Shown: positions 1-7,184, counted from the first letter of the stretch. The stretch: DNA of 18,757 nt from an uncultured Eubacteriales bacterium (GCA_949286815.1 CASEEB010000255.1:1-18757); one strand, 5' to 3'. Notes: generated by a model not told the origin, from the letters alone. A program made the numbers and translations.

Positions 1-384
1 TGTAAGATTTGAATAGGTGGCGTCGCTCGGCAAAATATTTTCAAGCAGATTTCTATAATCTGTACATACTTTCAAAAGAAGTTCGTCCGTTTTAAGATTT
101 ATCTTCTGTACTTTGATAACTTTTTTCACCGTAAGTGTCAAATAGTCGGATTTACGGCTTCCGTCTTTTGCTGTGGCAATTATTTTCACTGTACCGGGAG
201 CCTTTGCGTATATAGCTCCTGTTCTCTCATTGACAGTCGCCACATTTGTATCGCTGCTGCTCCAGATGACATCGCAACATGTGGCATTTGTAGGACATAT
301 TACGGCGTACGCCTTGTAATACCATTTTCCCTCATCCATACTGTATTTTTTGGGGTATACGGTAATTGAACTTGTATATATCAT
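1..384 (-). CDS. Ig-like (BIG2-type) domain protein, 3' end cut by the window
   Basis: The gene runs off the left edge, so only the first 128 residues are visible. I translated it directly from the reverse strand; the start MIYTSSITVYPKKY has an AAGGAG-type ribosome binding site about 11 bases upstream. Residues about 5-95 read as one bacterial Ig-like fold of the BIG2 type: a conserved VIWSSSDTNVATVN strand pair, then GAIYAKAPGTVKIIATA and a closing LTLTVKK strand. A second repeat seems to begin after residue 100 (INLKTDELLLKV). There is no signal peptide or membrane segment at the N-terminus, which is odd because BIG2 domains usually sit in secreted or phage-tail-like proteins. It starts 22 bases after the stop of the DUF1906 protein upstream, so the two are probably one transcript. 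The domain call is fairly sure; the function is unknown. Confidence 0.75.
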   Translation of the reverse strand, partial: MIYTSSITVYPKKYSMDEGKWYYKAYAVICPTNATCCDVIWSSSDTNVATVNERTGAIYAKAPGTVKIIATAKDGSRKSDYLTLTVKKVIKVQKINLKTDELLLKVCTDYRNLLENILPSDATYSNLT

Positions 385-406
385 AATTATTTATTCTCCT
401 TTTTTA

Positions 407-1198
407 TTAAAACATCTTTCCGATAAGAGTCCGTTTGCTTCTGATAAGGTTAATATTAAATGTTATTTCCCTGTCGTCATCGTCGCATATGGGGTGACAA
501 TCCTTGCCGTACTGCCATACCGAAATCTTTTTTCTGGTGATGCCGGACGGGGCGTAGGGCTTCCAGTTGTCGGGATGTATAAGATGAGTGGTGGTTATCT
601 CGTCATATTCCTCAAGAGTGGGGGCAGTCGCCCAGATAAGGCACTTTTCAAACACTTCCCGGTCTGTCTGCATACCTCTGCTGTATTCGCGGTCAAAAAC
701 ATATTCCGAATCGGTATTTGCCCTGAACGCCGGGGTATAGCCGTCGGTAATCATGGTTTTCGCAAATCCCCGCATGAAATCGGTCGTGAGACTTTCCTCG
801 TCGTCTATCTCGAGGAATATTGCCCTGCCCGCGGGTATACCGAGCTTAAACGCGGTGAAAACGGCGTCTTTAGCGAGAATTTCTCCCATTTCCTCGGTCT
901 CCTTCGCTTCCGCGGAGCTGTATATCGCCGCTATCGAGCATGCCTTGTCGTGCAGATAATCTATCTCGGACTTTGTAAGACAATTCTCTCCGGTTATGTT
1001 TCTTCCCCAGAAAGAGGGATAAATCTTATTTCTTTTAGCCCATTCAAAAAGACTGATATTGTTCTGCAGCTTGTCGTCAGTCTCAATCCGTGAGTCAACT
1101 CCGAAAAGGAGCTGCTCTTCATCCCATTCCGCGAAATTATCCGTTTCCTCCGGATAAAAATCATATACATTTGTTCTGTATGTATCTCTACATGCCAT
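407..1198 (-). CDS. DUF1906 / glycoside hydrolase-like TIM-barrel protein
   Basis: A 263-residue protein that resembles the DUF1906 (Rv2525c-like, glycoside-hydrolase-like) superfamily. Visible hallmarks are the opening GVDSR strand at about residue 33, the YPSFWGRNI segment near residue 60, the acidic strand IFLEIDDEE at about 128-136 at a position where GH25-like enzymes carry catalytic acids, and the closing ISVWQYGKD strand followed by CDDDDREITFNINLI, a typical end of this fold. Members are associated with cell-wall glycan binding or cleavage, but activity is mostly unproven. The N-terminus (MACRDTYRTNVYDFYPEE) has no signal peptide, so export would need a holin, lysis or another route. 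The ribosome binding site is GAGG about 8 bases ahead of the ATG. It is followed at 22 bases by the Ig-like protein and has its own promoter region (1265-1297). Fold confidence is good; substrate unknown. Confidence 0.7.
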   Translation of the reverse strand: MACRDTYRTNVYDFYPEETDNFAEWDEEQLLFGVDSRIETDDKLQNNISLFEWAKRNKIYPSFWGRNITGENCLTKSEIDYLHDKACSIAAIYSSAEAKETEEMGEILAKDAVFTAFKLGIPAGRAIFLEIDDEESLTTDFMRGFAKTMITDGYTPAFRANTDSEYVFDREYSRGMQTDREVFEKCLIWATAPTLEEYDEITTTHLIHPDNWKPYAPSGITRKKISVWQYGKDCHPICDDDDREITFNINLIRSKRTLIGKMF

Positions 1199-1264
1199 TT
1201 TTTAATCCTCTTTTCATCATGAATTTTTGAATTTATATAAAGACTTATTTGTCTTTACGGCACT

Positions 1265-1297
1265 ATTATATCAGTTAAACTGTTCATTTGTCTGTCA
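1265..1297 (-). promoter_or_regulatory. Promoter A of the DUF1906/BIG2 unit, with shared TGAACAGTTTA element
   Basis: Reading on the minus strand: TGACA (1297-1293), six bases, TGAACAGTTTA (1286-1276), five bases, then a perfect TATAAT (1270-1265). There is no good -35 box at 16-18 bases; the 11-mer occupies the spacer. Exactly the same elements with the same spacing occur at 6915-6883. Downstream, a TAAAGAC/GTCTTTA hairpin (1238-1257) lies in the first transcribed bases and carries the 9-mer AGACAAATA (1254-1246), which is also just downstream of the -10 boxes at 6883 and 7116. Confidence 0.55.
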
Positions 1298-1299
1298 GC

Positions 1300-2001
1300 T
1301 TAAAATTTTCTTGATGACATCTGAACAATTTTTTTGGTTTTACCCGTTTCCGTGTCCTCAAAAAGATATTCGTATTTTTTATCATTGATATTTTTTTCGG
1401 ACAGAAATCTCATAGGCTCCCCGTTTTTTCCCATAGGCCACTGTGATTCTTTTCTCCAATGCGGGTATTTATTGTTCGTTATACGGAAAATTTTCATTAT
1501 GATCCTTTGGCACATCATGCTCTTCTCTTCTTCGCATACCGAATCCGGAAGGCTGTCTATTACCCTGTCTATTATGCCGGATTCGTATACTTCTTTTCCG
1601 CCGATATACCTTGGGACTGCTTCAAGTTCAAAAAAATATCTCTTTTTGATATCATCCCGCGTACTGTATTCTTCCTCGGGAAATGCTTCTTTTAAAAGCC
1701 CGGTAATCTCAAGGTGCAGGTGGTAATACAAACACCAAGGGTTGCAGAGACTTTCATCAATGCACTTTTTTACCGCTAATCTTATATCGTAAGGCACGGG
1801 CTCGATGTGGTGAGCGTTTTGCCCGTATTCATTTACCTGCACCTCGCACTTATAAAATATCTTGCCTTCAGGTACGATTGACTGAAGCCAATCCAGCACC
1901 TCAGGTCTTCTGTTTAAAACATCCACAAACTCCGCAGGGCTCACCGTTCCCTGTACGAAGCCTGCCGCAAAATCATATAAACTTATCATATCACACCTCA
2001 T
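1300..2001 (-). CDS. Uncharacterised protein, immunity-protein-like C-terminal segment
   Basis: A cytosolic protein of 233 residues that I do not recognise with certainty. The frame is open further upstream, but I start at MRCDMISLYDF because GAGGAG lies seven bases before that ATG; a second ATG four codons later (MISLYDF) is also possible. The N-terminal part (FVQGTVSPAEFVDVLNRRPEVLDWLQSI) is helical and resembles small uncharacterised proteins of polymorphic toxin or defence islands. The end contains SQWPMGKNGEPMRFLSEK followed by YEYLFEDTETGKTKKIVQ, a pattern (W-P, G-x-P-M-x-F, then a two-strand tail) common at the C-terminus of immunity-type and DUF1963-like proteins. That similarity is from memory and weak. 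It is 71 bases downstream of the AMP ligase with no convincing terminator between, so it may be the tail of that operon. Confidence 0.6.
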   Translation of the reverse strand: MRCDMISLYDFAAGFVQGTVSPAEFVDVLNRRPEVLDWLQSIVPEGKIFYKCEVQVNEYGQNAHHIEPVPYDIRLAVKKCIDESLCNPWCLYYHLHLEITGLLKEAFPEEEYSTRDDIKKRYFFELEAVPRYIGGKEVYESGIIDRVIDSLPDSVCEEEKSMMCQRIIMKIFRITNNKYPHWRKESQWPMGKNGEPMRFLSEKNINDKKYEYLFEDTETGKTKKIVQMSSRKF

Positions 2002-2072
2002 ATCCGGACTCCTCTTGTTTTTCCGCAATAGGAGCCCGGCTGCTATTCTCAGTTGTTTTAATTTACCGCCCT

Positions 2073-3440
2073 TTATTTTGTTCTGAGTATTTTCCCGGTC
2101 GGAGTCTGGGACAGCCTGTCCCTAAGTTCTATCAAAGACGGAATCTGATATTCGGGCAGCAGCTTGTGACAAAGCTTTCTCACTTCTTCCTCGCCGTCAA
2201 ATTCCCCCGATATCTTCATCGCTATATCCTGCCCGAGTATTTTATTTTTTACGCCGTATACGTAAACCTCTTTTACCCTGCGGTCGCTTTTTAAAACCGT
2301 CTCTATCTCCTGCGGATATATATTCATTCCGGCACGAATAATCATATCGTCGCTTCTTCCGATAATCTTCAGAAAGCCGTTTTCATCTATCCTCGCGATA
2401 TCCTTTGTACACAGCCAGCCGTCCTTAAGTACAAGTGAGGTCTGCTCTTCGTTTTGATAGTAGCCCATCATCACATTGTCTCCGCTGACCCACAGAATTC
2501 CCTCTTCTCCCGCGGACGCGGCGCTTCCGTCATTTTTCAATATCTTCAGCTTTACCGATTTCAGCGGAATTCCCACATATCCGTTGTTTTCCCGGAAGTG
2601 TTCCGGCGGCAAAAAGCTTACGCGAGGGCATGCTTCGGTAAGACCGTAAACATGATATATTTTCGCTTCCGGAAAAGCGTCGATCATCATTTCCGCAACG
2701 CTCGGCGCCAGACACTCGCCGCTTATGCATATATTCTTTAACTCAACGTCGAATGACTTTACACATCTGGATAATGCGCTCAAAATAGTCGGAGTCCCGC
2801 AAAAAACGGTTATATTTTTTTCCCTGATTTTTTTCAGCAAAGCATAGGGATTGAATTTTTCGGAACTAAAGCAGAGCTTTGCACCTTTGACAAGCGAGGT
2901 CAAAAACTCTCCGGTCAATACCGCGGCGTGATACAGCGGTCTGGATATCAATATGGTATCATCTTTTAAAATATCAAAGTATTCCGAAATATCGGACACG
3001 TTGCACATAATATTTTTTTCGCTGAGCATAACTCCTTTGGGTGTGCCCGTAGTCCCGGATGTGCACATTATAAGCGCGGGGTGTTCGTCAGGCTCCGTGT
3101 AATTGTGCGTGGCAAATCTGTATGCCTTCAGCTCATTGTCAAGGTCGGTAATCAGCGCGGTCGGGCTTATAAATTCGATTAACCTTCTGCAATGCTGTTC
3201 CCCGTATCTAAGTGACAGCGGGACAACGGTGACGTTTGCCGCAAAACAAGCCAGGACAGCGATTGCCTCTGCCATTTCCGAATTACACATGACAGCGCAG
3301 CATTTTTCGGATTTTATCTTGTCGGCAAAAACCTCCGCATATGCCACAACATCGTCATAGCTCATACATGCGTCATTTTCACATAAAATCTGCTGTGGAT
3401 TTCGCAGCATAGCTTCTTTTAAGAAATCCCATAGTCTCAT
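2073..3440 (-). CDS. Standalone AMP-forming acid-thiol ligase (adenylation domain)
   Basis: A 455-residue member of the ANL superfamily (acyl-CoA synthetases, NRPS adenylation domains). Core motifs are all visible: the phosphate-binding loop MCTSGTTGTPKGVMLS at 125-140, YGLTEA at 265-270, the ribose-binding aspartate in CTKDIARID (D347), the hinge region GRSDDMIIRAGMNIYPQEIE at 361-380, and the catalytic lysine in TPTGKILR (K450). It should activate a carboxylic or amino acid as the acyl-adenylate and pass it to a thiol. The carrier protein two genes upstream is the obvious acceptor, although coenzyme A cannot be excluded. At 455 residues it is a little shorter than most family members. Its ATG directly abuts the stop of the BtrH-like gene (TAAATG) with GGAGG inside that gene's end, so translation is coupled. 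Substrate unknown. Confidence 0.9.
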   Translation of the reverse strand: MRLWDFLKEAMLRNPQQILCENDACMSYDDVVAYAEVFADKIKSEKCCAVMCNSEMAEAIAVLACFAANVTVVPLSLRYGEQHCRRLIEFISPTALITDLDNELKAYRFATHNYTEPDEHPALIMCTSGTTGTPKGVMLSEKNIMCNVSDISEYFDILKDDTILISRPLYHAAVLTGEFLTSLVKGAKLCFSSEKFNPYALLKKIREKNITVFCGTPTILSALSRCVKSFDVELKNICISGECLAPSVAEMMIDAFPEAKIYHVYGLTEACPRVSFLPPEHFRENNGYVGIPLKSVKLKILKNDGSAASAGEEGILWVSGDNVMMGYYQNEEQTSLVLKDGWLCTKDIARIDENGFLKIIGRSDDMIIRAGMNIYPQEIETVLKSDRRVKEVYVYGVKNKILGQDIAMKISGEFDGEEEVRKLCHKLLPEYQIPSLIELRDRLSQTPTGKILRTK

Positions 3441-4433
3441 TTACATCGCCGCCTCCATTCGTTTGATAAGTTCTGTCAGCACCTTGTGTTCTGTATCATT
3501 TGTTTCCGATAAAAGCTTTTTTACAATGGGCAACACTGAATCTCTTCTCTTTTTATGGTGCGATGAGTACAGCACATGCATTGTATTGCAATTATCCACC
3601 GCTTTTTTGTATTCTTCGCTGAGCGACGTGTCAAATTTCAGTTTTTGTTCAACGCCTTTTATGCGCTCGTGCATAAAGTTCTTATGGTCGCACAGTACTC
3701 TGAAAATCCGCCAGTCCATTTTATCGTATTCAATAATCCCCTCATACAGTCTGTCAAGGTACATCTCCAGGTATTTGTGCACGATGATTCCGTTAACTTC
3801 ATTGTCCGCGCTTACCGGATATTTGTCAAAGGTGGAATCGAGATATTCTTTTAAATTACCGTAAATAATTTTAGGTTCAATCTCCACTGCCTTGTCTGAG
3901 GGTTTGACCCCCGCCAGGTTACCGTATACGCCGACAGACATCATCTGTTTTTTTCCTCTGTTAAAAGAAGCTTGCCTTATCTTGAATTTACTGTACTGAA
4001 AATTGCTGTCATACGCGAAGACGTTGTATGTCTTATCGCTTTTATCATAACCGAATATCAGGCCGTCGTGACAGAAATGTCTTACTTTATACCATGTCTT
4101 GCCCTCCAGATAATAATCGTCCACACCGTCAAAATTGACATAATATCCGTTATCGATTAATTCGCATATCAGGTGGTGAACATCATTGTTTAAAAACCTC
4201 ATGGGGTATATGTACTTGTCAAAATACGGATATTCGGTCCAAGATGACTTAAGTATACTCAGATGCGGCGATGAAAAGCCGTAAAGGAAGGCTTTGTTGC
4301 AGTTTAAATGAACAGATTGATTGATATACCAGTTTTTTACGGAAGAAGTATGCGGGCTTACCGCGCCGCTTAACCCCTGAAAATGATATGTGGTAAAAAA
4401 CGGCTTTCCGAGTTCAAGTTCAGTTTTCTTCAT
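3441..4433 (-). CDS. BtrH-like papain-fold acyltransferase/peptidase-like protein
   Basis: A 330-residue protein resembling the butirosin BtrH N-terminal domain family (C39/papain-like fold). In butirosin biosynthesis BtrH moves an acyl group from a carrier protein to an aminoglycoside. The recognisable block is GYYVNFDGVDDYYL (96-109) followed by RHFCHDGLIFGYD (118-130) and YNVFAYDS, giving candidate catalytic His122 and a following acidic residue. The C-terminal half is helical (EYKKAVDNCNTMHVLYSSHHKKRR). The open frame extends 11 codons upstream from a TTG, but I chose the ATG of MKKTELELG, which has AAGGCGG upstream and overlaps the carrier protein gene by 14 bases. I see no cysteine before residue 45, where related proteins often have the nucleophile early, so the catalytic residue is uncertain. 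Family call moderate. Confidence 0.65.
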   Translation of the reverse strand: MKKTELELGKPFFTTYHFQGLSGAVSPHTSSVKNWYINQSVHLNCNKAFLYGFSSPHLSILKSSWTEYPYFDKYIYPMRFLNNDVHHLICELIDNGYYVNFDGVDDYYLEGKTWYKVRHFCHDGLIFGYDKSDKTYNVFAYDSNFQYSKFKIRQASFNRGKKQMMSVGVYGNLAGVKPSDKAVEIEPKIIYGNLKEYLDSTFDKYPVSADNEVNGIIVHKYLEMYLDRLYEGIIEYDKMDWRIFRVLCDHKNFMHERIKGVEQKLKFDTSLSEEYKKAVDNCNTMHVLYSSHHKKRRDSVLPIVKKLLSETNDTEHKVLTELIKRMEAAM

Positions 4434-4680
4434 GTCCGTCCGCCTTTCTTTCGCAATATCTGTCAACCAGACCGATAACGTCGGATACTGAAATCAAGTC
4501 AAACGGATTCATATCCGACTCGTCTATTACGATATCAAACGCGTCTTCAATCTCAATCAAAAGCATCACCATTTCCAGACTGTCCATATACAAATCGTCC
4601 GTAAGGCTTGACTTTTCATCGAATCCCTCAACTCCGCTCAATACATTCAAAATTTCAAATACTCTCTCTTTGTTATCCAT
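4420..4680 (-). CDS. Acyl carrier protein
   Basis: An 86-residue acyl/peptidyl carrier protein. The phosphopantetheine attachment site is clear: DDLYMDSLEMVMLLIEIED, with Ser34 in the D-S-L triad at the start of helix II. Helix I (KERVFEILNVL), the loop to GFDEKSSLTDDL, and helix III/IV (FDLISVSDVIGLVDRY) fit the usual layout and length, with an Asp/Glu-rich surface. After modification by a phosphopantetheinyl transferase (not in this window) it would hold an acyl or aminoacyl thioester. It sits between the kinase-like gene, which it overlaps by eight bases (ATGGATAA), and the BtrH-like gene, which overlaps it by 14. A discrete carrier next to a standalone ligase and a BtrH-like protein argues for a specialised pathway and not for fatty acid synthesis. 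Confidence 0.93.
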   Translation of the reverse strand: MDNKERVFEILNVLSGVEGFDEKSSLTDDLYMDSLEMVMLLIEIEDAFDIVIDESDMNPFDLISVSDVIGLVDRYCERKADGHEEN

Positions 4681-5314
4681 TTTGCAGTTTCCTCTTTACC
4701 TCTTTCTCGATAATTGAATAGCTCTCCTCTACAGAGCATTCTGAAGACACAAGAACACCTCTATTGACTTTACAGATATTCAGATACTCATTCCTCAGCT
4801 TATACTGCAGGTCTACATCAATATACCTGTTCTTTTCTGTTTCCCTGCTCCTTACCCTCGATATTGCCACATCTGCCGGCACATCTATAAAAAACGATAT
4901 ATCGGGCTTGATTATATATTTGGCTATCTCATAAATCCACTTGTCATCGCTGTACCCGCGCGCCCTCAGGTTTGCGAGACACGAATAATAATACCGGTCG
5001 CTTATAACGGTGCAGCCGTTTTTCAGCTTTGGAAATATAACCTTGCTCACATGCTGCACACGGTCGCTCGCGGCAAAAATTGACATGCTGCGGTAATCAT
5101 ATACATCGTGGTCTTCCGAATCCATAAACGTGCGGAAAATGTCTGAATTTCTGACATTGTCCGACGGCTGTTTAGTCAGACAGACCGGTGTGTAGTTCTT
5201 TATTTCTTCCGCAAGTTTGTTGATTAAGGTTGTCTTTCCGCTCCCGTCAAGCCCGCAGAATGTTATAAGCAAACCCTTTGATGAGTTGTCTGGCATCTTA
5301 AGTTTTTTCATCAT
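4673..5314 (-). CDS. Thymidylate-kinase-like P-loop kinase
   Basis: A 213-residue P-loop kinase of the thymidylate kinase family. The Walker A loop is CGLDGSGKTT (20-29), the DR(Y/H)xxS motif is DRYYYS (106-111), and a lid-like basic segment SRETEKNRYID lies near 157-166. In true bacterial thymidylate kinases the substrate motif is TREPGG; here the matching place reads TKQPSDN (47-53), so the arginine and the two glycines are replaced. With its location inside a biosynthetic operon this suggests a specialised kinase acting on another nucleotide or small molecule, not the housekeeping Tmk. The start is supported by GGGAGGTG six bases before ATGATG; it overlaps the nucleotidyltransferase gene by 17 bases, so translation is coupled. 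The family call is strong, the substrate is unknown. Confidence 0.85.
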   Translation of the reverse strand: MMKKLKMPDNSSKGLLITFCGLDGSGKTTLINKLAEEIKNYTPVCLTKQPSDNVRNSDIFRTFMDSEDHDVYDYRSMSIFAASDRVQHVSKVIFPKLKNGCTVISDRYYYSCLANLRARGYSDDKWIYEIAKYIIKPDISFFIDVPADVAISRVRSRETEKNRYIDVDLQYKLRNEYLNICKVNRGVLVSSECSVEESYSIIEKEVKRKLQNG

Positions 5315-6383
5315 TTATCACCTCCCTTAAATTTTCAATCCTGTTATCCATAAAAAAACGTTCCTTAATATTTTTGGTTTTATAAACGAAAACTTTTTTG
5401 TCACCCGGTGAAATAACCGAATGAATAAAATTTTTGTCATCAGAAATAATATTTTTGGATTTTTGAAACGCGAAAGCATTGCAATTTCCAAACAAAGCGC
5501 AGGTTTGCAATACCGCGCACGCACATTCTTTTTCCATATTGTATTTTTTGGCTTTTTCAAATACACGCTCTGTCTCAATCCCCGACATTCCGTCCAGAAG
5601 CATATAAATATCACAGTATTTATACAACGTCATATCTCTTTTCATCTGTACCCAAGCCAATGTGGACACCTCTTTATATAAATGTCCGCATAAATGAATA
5701 AAAAAATCTTCCGCGCATAAACTCTGAACAGAAACGTTTTCATTATGAAAAGAGACAATATTGTCAAGCATTGAGGATACCGTATAATTATCACTGTTTT
5801 TATAATCAAGCGAAAAGTTTAAATCCACTTCGAGATAGTCAATACCCGGAAGTCCCATTTGTCTGATATAAGGAACCGTCTCCCCGCGCGTCATTTTCGA
5901 CTCTATTATCTCCTGTCTGGTTGCCGGAATAAACCGGTCGTTTATTATCTTTCCCTGTTTAAACCCATCCTCGGTCAGGGTTTTGCCGATGGCGGTTATA
6001 TCTTTCGCGTTTACAAGTATGTCAATATCATTTGAAGTTCTGTACCCTTCGGGATACTCCCCGCAAAGAACGGCGCCTTTAAGCAACGCATATCTGCCGA
6101 TATGCTTCTTAAGAATTTCTTCCAGGTAATTAACACAGTAAAAAAAACTTTTGTTTTTTTCAATATTCTTTTCATATGCGCCCTTTAAAGCATTTCTGAA
6201 TTCTCTGTTTACTCTGTCCAAAACATTATTTTTTTTTAATACTCCGTAAGCCACTCCCGCCATTCTGTTGTAAAAAAGACAGCCAAGAACATTCGGCGTC
6301 GCGTATTTCAGCATGTCCGAGTCAAATTCATCTGATTTAAAGCAACATAAATTTTTAAATAATAACTTTTCCTCTTTTTTCAT
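5298..6383 (-). CDS. Uncharacterised nucleotidyltransferase (NTP_transf_5 type)
   Basis: A 361-residue protein of the uncharacterised nucleotidyltransferase family NTP_transf_5 (PF14907). The core is YALLKGAVLCGEYP followed by YRTSNDIDILVNAKD; the D-x-D of NDID (about residues 119 and 121) is the expected metal-binding pair of the polymerase-beta fold, preceded by the usual glycine-containing LKGA loop. Members are common in polysaccharide, RiPP and other specialised-metabolite clusters, but the reaction is not established. The frame opens nine codons earlier, overlapping the regulator, but I start at MKKEEKLLF because AAAAGGA lies six to seven bases before it. That leaves an 11-base gap after the regulator. 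Its stop overlaps the start of the kinase-like gene. It probably adenylylates or otherwise nucleotidylates a partner or pathway substrate (inference). Confidence 0.8.
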   Translation of the reverse strand: MKKEEKLLFKNLCCFKSDEFDSDMLKYATPNVLGCLFYNRMAGVAYGVLKKNNVLDRVNREFRNALKGAYEKNIEKNKSFFYCVNYLEEILKKHIGRYALLKGAVLCGEYPEGYRTSNDIDILVNAKDITAIGKTLTEDGFKQGKIINDRFIPATRQEIIESKMTRGETVPYIRQMGLPGIDYLEVDLNFSLDYKNSDNYTVSSMLDNIVSFHNENVSVQSLCAEDFFIHLCGHLYKEVSTLAWVQMKRDMTLYKYCDIYMLLDGMSGIETERVFEKAKKYNMEKECACAVLQTCALFGNCNAFAFQKSKNIISDDKNFIHSVISPGDKKVFVYKTKNIKERFFMDNRIENLREVINDEKT

Positions 6384-6394
6384 AATAAATCCTT

Positions 6395-6745
6395 TTACAT
6401 ATTGTGACATATCAGCTGTGATATCAACGCGTTGACAGCGTTAAGTTCCTTTTTGCTCAAAATGCATTTAAGTTCTTTTTCCGCCAAATTAAGTATTTTA
6501 TGTAATACATGAATTTCGTCCTCAGCAGTAACGGGATATTCCGGTTTATCAAAATCAGCGATATATACTCCGCCGTCGTATCTTCCGCTTTTCATAACAA
6601 GCGGCGCCTTGCAGCTCAATATGTCAATGTCCCTGCGTATTGTGCTGTATGACACTTCAAATTCGGATGCCAAGTTGGCGATAGTTTCGTGTTTTCTTCT
6701 GAACAATAAAATCAGGATAGCGTCCCGTCGTTCAAAAGACTCCAT
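6395..6745 (-). CDS. Short DeoR-type winged-helix regulator
   Basis: A 116-residue DNA-binding protein. Residues 1-50 form a DeoR/HTH_11-type winged helix: ERRDAILILLFRRKHETIANLASEF, then the recognition helix VSYSTIRRDIDIL, followed by a wing (PLVMKSGRYDGGVYIAD). Typical DeoR regulators have another 170-200 residues forming a sugar-phosphate sensor; here only a short helical tail (about 70-116, LHKILNLAEKELKCILSKKEL) remains, probably for dimerisation. I chose MESFERRD because a perfect AGGAGGTG lies five bases upstream; the frame continues 15 codons further but without a site. It is the first gene of the biosynthetic operon and likely controls it. Candidate operators are the palindrome at 6797-6810 and the TGAACAGTTTA element in promoters A and B. 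Confidence 0.8.
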   Translation of the reverse strand: MESFERRDAILILLFRRKHETIANLASEFEVSYSTIRRDIDILSCKAPLVMKSGRYDGGVYIADFDKPEYPVTAEDEIHVLHKILNLAEKELKCILSKKELNAVNALISQLICHNM

Positions 6746-6796
6746 GTTTACACCTCCTGTACAATATTTTTCCTTGCCGTTATCAAACAAATATAC

Positions 6797-6810
6797 ACAA
6801 AAGCTTTTGT
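6797..6810. promoter_or_regulatory. Perfect 14-bp palindrome, candidate operator
   Basis: ACAAAAGCTTTTGT is a perfect palindrome, extended on both sides with one mismatch (TATAC left, TATA right). It lies 52 bases before the regulator's ATG and downstream of all three promoter candidates, a suitable place for autorepression. It has no T-run and no loop, so it is not a terminator. Confidence 0.4.
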
Positions 6811-6882
6811 ATAAATAAAGGACAAAACGAACTGTATAAACTTTTTATTTAAATTCAGTCGAATATCCCTCTATTTGTCTAT

Positions 6883-6915
6883 ATTATAAAAACTAAACTG
6901 TTCACTGATTTGTCA
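6883..6915 (-). promoter_or_regulatory. Promoter B of the biosynthetic operon, same architecture as promoter A
   Basis: On the minus strand: TGACA (6915-6911), six bases, TGAACAGTTTA (6904-6894), five bases, TATAAT (6888-6883). The -35 position at 17 bases is poor, so the 11-mer may be an activator site or replace the -35. Every element and distance matches promoter A at 1297-1265. The 9-mer AGACAAATA follows two bases after the -10 (6880-6872). Confidence 0.55.
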
Positions 6916-7011
6916 CTTTGAAAAATAAAAAAACGGTAAAACAATGCAGAATACATTGATTTGCCGCTACACTCTCAATTAGCCCAATTTAAAACCTGTT
7001 GACTGTAAATT

Positions 7012-7039
7012 ATTATAAAAACAAAATTGCAGTTATCAA
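7012..7039 (-). promoter_or_regulatory. SigA-type promoter candidate
   Basis: On the minus strand TTGATA (7039-7034), a 16-base spacer, and a perfect TATAAT (7017-7012). It points to the regulator and biosynthetic operon. One mismatch from consensus in total, but in AT-rich DNA such matches can arise by chance. Confidence 0.45.
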
Positions 7040-7115
7040 TGAATTTCAGTAAGAAATTTTAAAAAGTATTAAAAGACATTTTTGGATTTTTTTGTTAGTT
7101 TTGTATTTGTCTTCT

Positions 7116-7144
7116 ATTATATACCATATTTTACCATTTGTCAA
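7116..7144 (-). promoter_or_regulatory. Perfect consensus SigA promoter
   Basis: On the minus strand TTGACA (7144-7139), a 17-base spacer, TATAAT (7121-7116), a full consensus match. It lies about 40 bases downstream of the rtcB terminator and points to the biosynthetic operon. The 9-mer AGACAAATA (7112-7104) begins three bases after the -10, as at promoters A and B. Confidence 0.7.
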
Positions 7145-7184
7145 CATAATTATCAATTTTTCCCAGAAAAATTATCTTAAAACC

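Larger units (their letters stand above)
6746..7184 (-). other. AT-rich, promoter-dense non-coding leader of the biosynthetic operon
   Basis: This 440-base gap holds no convincing protein gene on either strand. On the minus strand it holds at least three stacked promoter candidates (7144-7116, 7039-7012, 6915-6883), a 14-bp palindrome (6797-6810), and the AGGAGGTG site of the regulator. Transcripts from the first promoter would have a leader of about 360 bases. I see no hairpin-plus-T-run and no riboswitch core that I recognise. Confidence 0.6.
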
